A stretch of DNA of 21,774 nt from DATMXT01 sp035560415 (GTDB lineage: Bacteria > Bacillota > Clostridia > Oscillospirales > Feifaniaceae), in contig DATMZG010000003.1 in the NCBI GenBank assembly GCA_035560415.1, positions 1 through 21,774 on the forward strand. The letters are read 5' to 3'. The notes beneath the pieces were generated by a model. The model searched no databases. It was not told where the DNA came from and saw nothing but the letters and a program-made list of their open reading frames with translations. Position numbers and translations under genes: made by a program. This document shows positions 6,704 through 13,093 of this stretch, piece after piece (position 1 is the stretch's first letter; each line of letters starts with the position of its first letter).

Positions 6704-7978
6704 CTAAAAGCGAATATAGGGGGTGAAGTCGAACGGGACGACGCCGGGGTTTTGGTTTTCGGCCCGCAGCAGCGTGTTGAGGGGCTCGATGCAGTGGCCG
6801 TTGCGGGGCGGGCCCTGCTTGACGGCGGCGCTGCCGAAGGCGATGGCCATCTCGATGACCGGGTCGTCGACGACGCCGCCGGCCCGAATCGACGGGATGG
6901 ACAGGATGCCGTGCTCTTTTGCGTAGGCTTCGGCCTCTAAGGTCTCCGTGACGGTGCCGACCTGGTTGGGCTTTAAAATGTATGCGCCGCAGGCACTATA
7001 CTTGACGGCGAGCTTCAGCTTTTCAATGTTGGTGACCGTGAGGTCGTCGCCGACCAGAATGGTGCGGTTGAGGACCTTTGCGGCTTTGCTCCAGCCCTCC
7101 CAGTCGTTTTCGTCGACGACGTCCTCCATGTAGATGAAGTTGTACTTCTCGGTCAGGCCCCCCAGGAACCCGAGCAGCTCGTCGAGGTCGACCTCTTTGC
7201 CGATGAGGTCATAGGTCTTGCGGTCGGCGTTGTAAATTTCACTGAAGGCGCAGTCGGCCGCAAAGGCCACTTTGCCCGTGAGGCCCGCCATCTCGACGGC
7301 AAGCGTCACCATCGCAAAGGCGTCGTCGGGCGAGGAGGAGGGGCAGCGGTAAGACGAGTGGGAGCCGGGAATGGCGGGCTGGCCCGAGAACTCCATGATG
7401 GCGGCCGGCATTTTTCCGTAGACCTGCGCCAGCGTGTGGACGCACTCCTGCATGGTCTTTGCCTTGTAGGGCACGACCGTGACCTCCTGGAAGGGCATGG
7501 AGTTCTTCTGGTAGCTGCCGCCCGAAAAGCAGTTGGAGGTGGGCAGCGGCAGGGTTTTAATGGGGCCCTTGGCCAGATACTTGTAGAGCGGCAGGCCCTT
7601 GATGGCGGCGGCCGCCCGCAGCACGGCAAGGGAGACGCTGTAGGTGCAGTTGCCGCCGAGCTTGCTCTTGTTTGGCGTGCCGTCGAGCTCGATGAGCTTT
7701 CGGTCGAGTGCCGTCTGCTCCGTCACATCCATGCCGATGACGGCGGGGCCGATGACCTTCTCGACCATCTCGACGGCCTTGAAGACGCCGGCGCCGTTAT
7801 ACCAGTTTGGGTCGCCGTCGCGCAGCACGAAGGCCTCGTGCATGCCGGCTGAAATGCCGGACGGGGAGGAGGCGCGCCCTAAGACGCCGTCCTCGGTGAT
7901 GACGTCGACCTCAAGCACCGGCTTGCCCTTGCAATCGATGTTGGCGCGCCCGTACACGGATTTGATTTTGGTGTTCAA
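6704..7978 (-). CDS. Divergent enolase-superfamily paralogue (not a canonical enolase)
   Basis: About 424 residues align end to end with enolase, but key positions differ. Retained: the SGISAG loop (40-45), QE at 164-165, the three metal acids D242 (ADCAFSEIY), E285 (MEDVVDENDW) and D311 (GDDLTVTN), the base lysine K336 (ILKPNQVG), R365 and K387. Lost: enolase GDEGGF, with its catalytic Glu, is GSHSSY; the active-site His of SHRSGE is Ile in SIRAGG, with Ser to Ala and Glu to Gly; the His of GGxHAxN is Tyr (GGSYQKN). The start is TTG at 7978, six to eight bases after GAGGG; a TTG at 7999 lies upstream of that site. It sits between glycerate 2-kinase and a LarA homologue, so it should act on 2-phosphoglycerate or a related acid. 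Normal phosphopyruvate hydratase activity is doubtful on these residues; dehydration of a modified substrate is conceivable. Confidence 0.88.
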   Translation of the reverse strand: MNTKIKSVYGRANIDCKGKPVLEVDVITEDGVLGRASSPSGISAGMHEAFVLRDGDPNWYNGAGVFKAVEMVEKVIGPAVIGMDVTEQTALDRKLIELDGTPNKSKLGGNCTYSVSLAVLRAAAAIKGLPLYKYLAKGPIKTLPLPTSNCFSGGSYQKNSMPFQEVTVVPYKAKTMQECVHTLAQVYGKMPAAIMEFSGQPAIPGSHSSYRCPSSSPDDAFAMVTLAVEMAGLTGKVAFAADCAFSEIYNADRKTYDLIGKEVDLDELLGFLGGLTEKYNFIYMEDVVDENDWEGWSKAAKVLNRTILVGDDLTVTNIEKLKLAVKYSACGAYILKPNQVGTVTETLEAEAYAKEHGILSIPSIRAGGVVDDPVIEMAIAFGSAAVKQGPPRNGHCIEPLNTLLRAENQNPGVVPFDFTPYIRF

Positions 7979-8010
7979 TTTTGTTACCCTCTTTCTCAAA
8001 ATTCAAAAAG

Positions 8011-9411
8011 TCAGCCCTTTTCGGGCACATAGAGCACGTTGAAATCGCATAAATTGGTTCCGGTGTTGCCGGTGAAGACGCAGTCGTGCAGCGGCGCCAA
8101 GGCCTCGTAGGCGGCGTGCAGGCGCAGCGCCTCCTTGAGGTTGATGCCGGCGGCAAGGGCGCGCCCCCATGTGGTCGAGTCGGTCAGGCCGCCTGCCATA
8201 ACAGTCGTGCCGTCCGAGCCCTCGCTGTCAATTGAGAGCATGCAGGCCCCCGGCACGTCGCGGGCGACGACCGCAAAGCCCGCCGTCAGCTCCTGTGAGG
8301 GGCCGCCGTGACCCGTGGCCACAAAGCCGTCGGGAATCGCGGTCGTGGTCTCGCCGGCCGAGAAAATGAGCATGGGCGGCTTAAATGGGCGGCCGGTCTT
8401 TTGCATCTCGTGGGCAATTGTGGCCAGCAGCATGCCGGCGTCCTTGCTCTCGCCCTCAATGCTGGTCGTCAGCGTCACGCAGGGGACACCAAGCTCCCCT
8501 GCGGCCTCCTCGGCGCACCGGCAGGAGTCCTGCAGGACGTTTAGCATGAAGTAAGTGGCGTTTTGAATGGATTTCGGGGTCTCCTGCTCAGGCGTGCCGT
8601 TTATTAAATAGTGGTATATGTTTTCGGGCAGCCGGCCGGCCAGCCCGTTTTCTTCAATGATTTGGCGGATGTCGGCGAAAGTCGACTTGTCGGGGCCGAC
8701 CGGCGTGCCCCGCATTTCGACGGGCTCATTGTAGTCGTCGATGTCGGGCCAGCCGACGGCATCCCAGATGTTGAGGCTGATGATCTCGCCGCCGCGGGAC
8801 TCAATGCGCTGCCCCAGCCGCCCGCGGTTGACCCTTGCGCAGTGGCCGGCCACCGTGTTGATGTCCATGACCCGCATGCCGCTTTTGAGCATGACGTCGC
8901 GGGCGGCCTGCTCGTCCTCGAGCGTGACCCCTTCGACCGGGCAGCCCATCAAAGCCGTGCTGCCGCCCGAAATTAGAACGAGAAACAGGTCGTCCGGCCC
9001 TGAGGCGTCTGCGAGCTCCAGCATGCGCAGGCAGCCTCTCATGCCCTCGGCATTTGGCAGCGGGTGGCCGCCGACAAAGACCTCGGTGTTGACGTAGCGG
9101 TCCTCACTCTCCGGGATTTTGACGATGATGACGCCCTTGGTCAGCCGCTCTCCCAAAATTTCGCTCACGGCCCTTGCCATGTGGTTGCAGGCCTTTCCGG
9201 CCCCGAACATGTAGATGTTTTTCTTCTTCGAGAGGTCCCAGCTGCGGGCGCCGACCTGCAAAATGTCGCCCTCCAGCCGCATGAAGGCGCGGATGCGCTC
9301 ACAGCTGTCGAGCTTTTGCAGCACCCGCTCGGTGACTTCCAGCACAATGCGCCGCGATTCAACATTGCCGACCGACAGCAGCTCTTCCCTGTTTCGAATT
9401 TTCCCTGTCAT
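8011..9411 (-). CDS. gckA: Glycerate 2-kinase, MOFRL (type II) family
   Basis: This 466-residue protein is a type II glycerate kinase, which phosphorylates D-glycerate with ATP to 2-phosphoglycerate in the cytoplasm. The N-terminal DUF4147 domain shows MFGAGKACNHMARA (K73 in the nucleotide/substrate site), GGHPLPNAEG and LVLISGGSTALM. The C-terminal MOFRL domain ends with SIDSEGSDGTTVMAGG and TGNTGTNLCDFNVLYV, the family's terminal signature. The ATG at 9411 follows AAAGGAGA. It lies 15 bp after the GntR regulator gene and is followed closely by the enolase-like gene, so the product 2-phosphoglycerate would be handed to an enolase-type enzyme. A hydroxypyruvate- or tartronate-related substrate is less likely but not excluded. 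Confidence 0.9.
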   Translation of the reverse strand: MTGKIRNREELLSVGNVESRRIVLEVTERVLQKLDSCERIRAFMRLEGDILQVGARSWDLSKKKNIYMFGAGKACNHMARAVSEILGERLTKGVIIVKIPESEDRYVNTEVFVGGHPLPNAEGMRGCLRMLELADASGPDDLFLVLISGGSTALMGCPVEGVTLEDEQAARDVMLKSGMRVMDINTVAGHCARVNRGRLGQRIESRGGEIISLNIWDAVGWPDIDDYNEPVEMRGTPVGPDKSTFADIRQIIEENGLAGRLPENIYHYLINGTPEQETPKSIQNATYFMLNVLQDSCRCAEEAAGELGVPCVTLTTSIEGESKDAGMLLATIAHEMQKTGRPFKPPMLIFSAGETTTAIPDGFVATGHGGPSQELTAGFAVVARDVPGACMLSIDSEGSDGTTVMAGGLTDSTTWGRALAAGINLKEALRLHAAYEALAPLHDCVFTGNTGTNLCDFNVLYVPEKG

Positions 9412-9426
9412 TGCCCGTCTCCTTTG

Positions 9427-10119
9427 TCATATTCCACGCCGGCCGCCGTCAAGCCCCGCGGGCGGCGGGGTGCGCAGCGGCAGCGACAGTTTCAGGGTGT
9501 CGTAAGTGTTGTAGAGGTGCCCAAGCATGGCCTCCATGGCCCCCGTCTCGTCGCGGGCGCGCAGCGCCTCGACAATGCGGCGGTGTTCCCTGAAGGATTC
9601 CATCTCCTCAAACGGCACGTCCCTGAAGTCGTCGTAGACGAGGAGGTGCACGTTGGAGAGCGCCATGAGCTCCTTTGTGTACTTCTCGAGCATCCGGTTG
9701 CGGGCGGCCTTTGCGATGACCATGTGGAAGTCGAAGTTCAAATCCACAAACTCGTCGTAGTCGCCCTTTTTGTGCAGCTCCATGGCCCGCGCCAAAATGC
9801 GCTCCATTTCGGCGAGCTCCTCTTCAGTGATTTGAGAGGCGGCGAGGCGCACGGTCTCAAGGTCGATGAGCAGCTTGGCCTCAAAGGTGTCCCGCACCTC
9901 GGCGTGGGACGGGTTGACCACAAAGGCCCCCCGGTTGCGGCGAAGCTCGACCATGCCCTCATAGCTCAGCCGTTTGAGTGCGTTGCGAATGGGCGTCCGG
10001 GAAAGTCCGGTGCTGTCCGCCACCTGCTGTTCAACGATCTGCTCGTTTGGCAGCAGCACCCGCTCAATGATGGCTTTGCGGATATGGTCGTAGGCCGCGG
10101 CGTCGGCGCTCTCCCGCAC
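9427..10119 (-). CDS. GntR/FadR-family transcriptional regulator (FCD domain)
   Basis: About 230 residues. The N-terminal winged helix-turn-helix is clear (YDHIRKAIIERVLLPNEQIVEQQVADSTGLSRTPIRNALKRL, then YEGMVELRRNRGAFV). It is followed by an all-helical FCD ligand domain with FEAKLLIDLETVRLAA, the metal/acid-binding DLNFDFHMVIAKAARN and FREHRRIVEALRARD. I choose GTG at 10119, preceded by AAGGGGGAG at six bases; the longer frame from TTG 10164 would place its start inside a tandem operator and before this ribosome binding site. FCD regulators of this group typically respond to 2-hydroxyacids or sugar acids (LldR, GlcC, FadR types). As first gene of the operon it likely represses itself and gckA, the enolase-like gene and larA, with a hydroxyacid as inducer. 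Confidence 0.9.
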   Translation of the reverse strand: MRESADAAAYDHIRKAIIERVLLPNEQIVEQQVADSTGLSRTPIRNALKRLSYEGMVELRRNRGAFVVNPSHAEVRDTFEAKLLIDLETVRLAASQITEEELAEMERILARAMELHKKGDYDEFVDLNFDFHMVIAKAARNRMLEKYTKELMALSNVHLLVYDDFRDVPFEEMESFREHRRIVEALRARDETGAMEAMLGHLYNTYDTLKLSLPLRTPPPAGLDGGRRGI

Positions 10120-10141
10120 AAGTGTCTCCCCCTTTTTTGTG

Positions 10142-10165
10142 ATTGCATCCAATATTGCATCCAAT
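10142..10165. promoter_or_regulatory. Tandem operator candidate, two copies of ATTGCATCCAAT
   Basis: Two identical, abutting 12-mers (10142-10153 and 10154-10165), each with complementary ends ATTG-N4-CAAT. They lie a few bases downstream of the -10 box (10182-10177) and upstream of the chosen GTG start, so a bound GntR protein would block transcription of its own operon. A related, imperfect motif AATGCATCTGGATT lies at about 10199-10212. Confidence 0.6.
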
Positions 10166-10176
10166 CTTATAAGCGC

Positions 10177-10187
10177 AGTATATCACA
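10177..10187 (-). promoter_or_regulatory. Extended -10 promoter element of the GntR-gckA-larA operon
   Basis: Minus strand TGTGATATACT: TATACT (10182-10177) with an upstream TG. No good -35 is seen at 16-18 bp, consistent with an extended -10 promoter or one needing activation. Confidence 0.5.
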
Positions 10188-10305
10188 CGGGCAAACACAA
10201 TGCATCTGGATTTGTTGCACAAATAATTAATATTTCCATAGGCGAAGCTGCACAAAAAATCGGCTAAACAGGGCTATTTTAAATAGATTTAACCTATATA
10301 TGCTA
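10188..10305. other. AT-rich intergenic region between divergent transcription units
   Basis: No credible gene. It contains a short palindrome CTATTTTAAATAG (10274-10286) and AT tracts suitable for upstream promoter elements. Nothing else is recognisable. Confidence 0.6.
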
Positions 10306-10332
10306 TTGAACTTTTCTTTTGGCCGGTATACT
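10306..10332 (+). promoter_or_regulatory. Promoter-like sequence of the phoH leader
   Basis: TTGAAC (10306-10311) and TATACT (10327-10332) on the plus strand. The spacer is only 15 bp, shorter than ideal, so the exact -35 is uncertain. Transcription would start near 10339. Confidence 0.4.
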
Positions 10333-10338
10333 TGAATT

Positions 10339-10623
10339 CATCCAGGAGACCGGGCGAAAATCATTCGGGGGGGCTTAAACTGTTGCAAAGACGCCGTAAG
10401 CTTCTTTTGAGATATTTATTCCCGTTCCCGGCTTTTCCCGCGGCAGCCAAAGCACAGCTGGGCCGTCCCGTTTCAAAAATCAGGACCGCCCTTCCCCGGC
10501 CCGGAAAGCCCGAGCCGGCAACCTTTGGCGCAAACGCGCCTGCCGGACAACTTCAGCGGTCCGGCCTTGAGTTTTGTCCCCCTTTCCTCCTGCCTTGGGA
10601 AACTGAGGCGTGGAGGTTTTTTT
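10339..10623 (+). ncRNA. Candidate structured leader or small RNA upstream of phoH
   Basis: About 285 nt with a promoter-like sequence before it, an intrinsic terminator after it and no plausible coding frame. Long-range pairing closes it: GGGGG plus AAACT (10367-10381) pairs with AGTTT plus CCCCC (10570-10582), and CAGGAG (10343-10348) pairs with CTCCTG (10587-10592). Internal hairpins include GGCGC-AAAC-GCGCC (10527-10540) and CCGGAC/GTCCGG (10543-10564). The outermost pairing uses bases that the terminator stem also needs, so the two are mutually exclusive. I could not match it to 6S RNA, tmRNA, RNase P RNA, SRP RNA or a named riboswitch. Confidence 0.4.
10586..10623 (+). terminator. Intrinsic terminator just upstream of phoH
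   Basis: Stem CCTCC/GGAGG with inner GCCT/AGGC, followed by seven T (10617-10623). It ends 28 bp before the phoH-like start codon and would have to be read through, or bypassed by another promoter, for expression of that gene from the leader. Confidence 0.65.
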
Positions 10624-10651
10624 ATCACTAAACGATAGGAGCGTGCAAAAT

Positions 10652-12028
10652 TTGAAAAAAAACTACGTCCTCGACACGAACGTCCTGCTCCAGTCCCCGA
10701 ACGCGATTTTTTCATTCGGAGACAATCGTGTCATCCTCCCGCACGTCGTGCTGGAAGAACTGGACCGTTTTAAAAGGGAGCCCACCGAAAACGGCGCCAA
10801 CGCCCGCCAGGCGGCCAGAATTTTGGATTTGCTCCGGGAAAAAGGCGACCTGACCAAAGGGGTTGCGCTTCCCTCCGGCGGCGTCCTTCAAATTGAACTG
10901 AACTTCAGGGACGTTGAGCTGCCCACCGGCTGGGCCCCGGAAAAAGCCGACAACCGGATTTTAAAGGTCTGCAAAGGCCTCACGGAACAGGGCATGCCGA
11001 CCATCCTTGTCACTAAGGACATCTTTGAGCGCATTAAGAGCAGCATCATCGGCGTGCCGGTACAGGATTACCAGAATGAACAGGTCGTCTCCCCCGACAA
11101 CCAATACCGGGGCCGGTGCGAGCTCTACGCTGCGCCGGAGCAAATTGACGCCTTTTACAAAAGCGGCTCGCTCGAGGTGGAAAACACTTTCACCTATGAC
11201 GGCGACTCCCCCGAAAAGCAAACTCCGGAGCTTACGGTCAACGAGTTTGTGCTGCTCAAAAGCCACGAAAACGACAAGCAGTCGGCCTTAGGCCGGTTTG
11301 ACGGCAAGAAAATTACCCCGTTAAGCTTTCAGGAAGAGCGCCCCTTTGGCATTAAGCCGCGCAACGTGGGCCAGCGGTTTGTCGTGGAGGCCCTCATGAT
11401 GAGCGCGGAGGAGGTGCCGTTAGTCATTGTCAAAGGCGCCGCCGGAACCGCCAAAACCTTTCTCTCGCTGGCCGTCGGGCTCCACAAAGTCTTAAATCAA
11501 AAAGAAAAGGCCTACCGGAAAATTCTCGTCTGCCGCCCCAACGTCAAGCTCGACAACGACATCGGCTTTCTTCCGGGCACCGAGGGCGAGAAGCTGGCCC
11601 CCTTCATGCGCTCGGTCGTGGACAATCTCGAAATCCTGATTGACAGCAACGAGTCGGAGCGCTATAAGAGCGAATGTGAGCTGCGGGACAAGGTGGATGA
11701 GCTTTTTGTTCGAAATGTTGTCACAACCGAGGCCATCGCCTATATCCGCGGCCGCTCCATTCAGCAAAACTGGGTCATCATCGACGAGGCCCAGAACCTG
11801 ACGCCCAAACAGGTCAAAAGCATCGTGACCCGGGCCGGCAAAGGCACAAAACTCATTCTGCTCGGCGACCCGGACCAGATTGACCACCCCTATCTCGACG
11901 CCAGGACAAACGGACTCTGCTTTGCCTCGGAGCGCATGAAGGGCAGCGCCTACTGCTGCCAGATCACGATGAACGACAACGAGTGCGAGAGAAGTCCCCT
12001 GGCTTTCGACAGCGCCTTGCGCATGTGA
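10652..12028 (+). CDS. PIN domain-PhoH ATPase fusion (PhoH2/YlaK type)
   Basis: About 458 residues. The N-terminal PIN-type RNase domain starts at once (NYVLDTNVLLQSP, with acidic residues in LPHVVLEELDRFK and TKDIFERIK). The C-terminal PhoH NTPase domain carries a Walker A loop GAAGTAKT (residues 262-269), Walker B WVIIDEAQN (about 374-382) and the LLGDPDQID motif. Proteins of this fused type have been described as RNA helicase/RNases. The start is TTG at 10652, ten bases after AGGAG (10637-10641). The Walker A loop has Ala where the Gly before the catalytic Lys is expected. The gene lies alone between two terminators, upstream of ppx-ppk, forming a loosely phosphate-related neighbourhood. 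The family call is firm; the physiological role is not known. Confidence 0.92.
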   Translation: MKKNYVLDTNVLLQSPNAIFSFGDNRVILPHVVLEELDRFKREPTENGANARQAARILDLLREKGDLTKGVALPSGGVLQIELNFRDVELPTGWAPEKADNRILKVCKGLTEQGMPTILVTKDIFERIKSSIIGVPVQDYQNEQVVSPDNQYRGRCELYAAPEQIDAFYKSGSLEVENTFTYDGDSPEKQTPELTVNEFVLLKSHENDKQSALGRFDGKKITPLSFQEERPFGIKPRNVGQRFVVEALMMSAEEVPLVIVKGAAGTAKTFLSLAVGLHKVLNQKEKAYRKILVCRPNVKLDNDIGFLPGTEGEKLAPFMRSVVDNLEILIDSNESERYKSECELRDKVDELFVRNVVTTEAIAYIRGRSIQQNWVIIDEAQNLTPKQVKSIVTRAGKGTKLILLGDPDQIDHPYLDARTNGLCFASERMKGSAYCCQITMNDNECERSPLAFDSALRM

Positions 12029-12053
12029 GCCTGTCACTAAATTCCCTTGTGAG

Positions 12054-12096
12054 AATCCCCCCGGGGCCATGCGGCGGCAGGGCTCCGGGGGATTTT
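12054..12096 (+). terminator. Intrinsic terminator after phoH
   Basis: AATCCCCC pairs with GGGGGATT around a GC-rich loop and is followed by TTTT. It separates phoH from ppx. Confidence 0.8.
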
Positions 12097-12181
12097 ACAT
12101 AAATCACACCGGAACTTAACATGGAGCCGATAGAAAAAGAGACCAAATTTTGAAATAATCAGTTACAGCGAGGTGATTTGT

Positions 12182-13093
12182 TTGTATGCGGTAATCGACA
12201 TGGGGTCCAATACAATCAGGCTGTCGGTATTTAAAGTCGGGGATGGGGACATCAAGCCGGTCTTCCAAAAGAAAATCATGGCGGGGCTGGCGGACTACGT
12301 CAACGACAAGGGCGAGCTCTCCGAAAAGGGGATTCTCCGGGCGGTGTCCGCCCTGCAGGAGTTCCGGGACATCCTCTCCGGCATTGGGATTCGGGACATC
12401 TACGCGTTTGCGACGGCCTCCCTGCGAAATGTCCGCAACACTGAGGAAGCCCGGGCAAGCATTTGCGCAAAGACAGGCATTGAGCTGCAGGTCCTGTCCG
12501 GCAAGGAGGAGGCCGTCTACGGCTATCTTGGCGCAACCCGCCATATGAAGCGCGACCAAGGGGTTTTGGTCGACATCGGCGGCGGCAGCACCGAGCTTGT
12601 CTTTTATAAAGACGGCGAAATTTTGCAGGCGCTCTCGATGCCGGTCGGCTCTTTGAACATGTACTCAAAATATGTGAAAACCCTTTTTCCCAACGAAAGC
12701 GAACTGCGCTCCATTGCGAGGGCCGTGCGCACGCAGCTCGACGGCATTGACAAGTCGGCGGCGCAGTACGAGCTCATCTGCGGCGTCGGCGGCACCATTC
12801 GCACGGCCTGCAAGCTGAACAACGAAATTTTCGGCGCGCCGTCCTCAAACCGGGAAATGGCGGCCTCGAATATTGATGAGATCATTGAGACCGTCCGCTA
12901 CAACGACAAGAGCAGCTTTGGGTACATTCTGAAAATCGCACCCGACCGAATTCACACCATCATTCCGGGAATGACCATTCTATCGACTGTCGCGGACTAT
13001 TTTCGATGCACCAAAATCCATGTGAGCAGTCAGGGGGTCCGGGAGGGCTACCTGTACCAAAAGCTGATTGATGAGGGCATCATCCATGAATGA
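12182..13093 (+). CDS. ppx: Exopolyphosphatase/guanosine pentaphosphate phosphatase family (Ppx/GppA)
   Basis: About 303 residues, the short two-domain form of the Ppx/GppA family in the actin/hexokinase superfamily. Phosphate loop motifs are seen at the N-terminus (YAVIDMGSNTIRLSVF) and at LVDIGGGSTELVFYKDG; ICGVGGTIRTACKLN is the third conserved loop. The catalytic acid lies in the SGKEEAVYGYLGA region. I choose TTG at 12182, six bases after AGGTG, which gives the usual short N-terminus; a GTG at 12173 overlaps the ribosome binding site. It hydrolyses terminal phosphate from polyphosphate and perhaps pppGpp. Its end overlaps the start of ppk by 8 bp, so the antagonistic polyphosphate synthase is made from the same message. 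Confidence 0.92.
   Translation: MYAVIDMGSNTIRLSVFKVGDGDIKPVFQKKIMAGLADYVNDKGELSEKGILRAVSALQEFRDILSGIGIRDIYAFATASLRNVRNTEEARASICAKTGIELQVLSGKEEAVYGYLGATRHMKRDQGVLVDIGGGSTELVFYKDGEILQALSMPVGSLNMYSKYVKTLFPNESELRSIARAVRTQLDGIDKSAAQYELICGVGGTIRTACKLNNEIFGAPSSNREMAASNIDEIIETVRYNDKSSFGYILKIAPDRIHTIIPGMTILSTVADYFRCTKIHVSSQGVREGYLYQKLIDEGIIHE

Noticed and set aside
10142..10165. Direct repeat considered as a CRISPR or attachment site
   Set aside because: Only two copies with no spacer; internal symmetry and position at the promoter fit an operator.
9064..10230. 388-residue open frame antisense to the GntR and kinase genes
   Set aside because: It is a shadow caused by GC-rich third positions; no ribosome binding site or recognisable domain, and both opposite-strand genes are certain.
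10342..10351. CCAGGAGACC resembling the cobalamin riboswitch B12 box
   Set aside because: It sits at the 5' end of the leader instead of the 3' end, and I found no other conserved cobalamin riboswitch segments.
10332..10631. Possible 99-residue plus-strand gene before phoH
   Set aside because: TTG start overlapping the -10 box, no ribosome binding site, proline/arginine-rich composition, and it runs through the terminator. The region looks like structured RNA instead.
10473..10715. 80-residue minus-strand frame across the phoH leader
   Set aside because: No ribosome binding site, low-complexity composition, and it overlaps the terminator and the phoH start.
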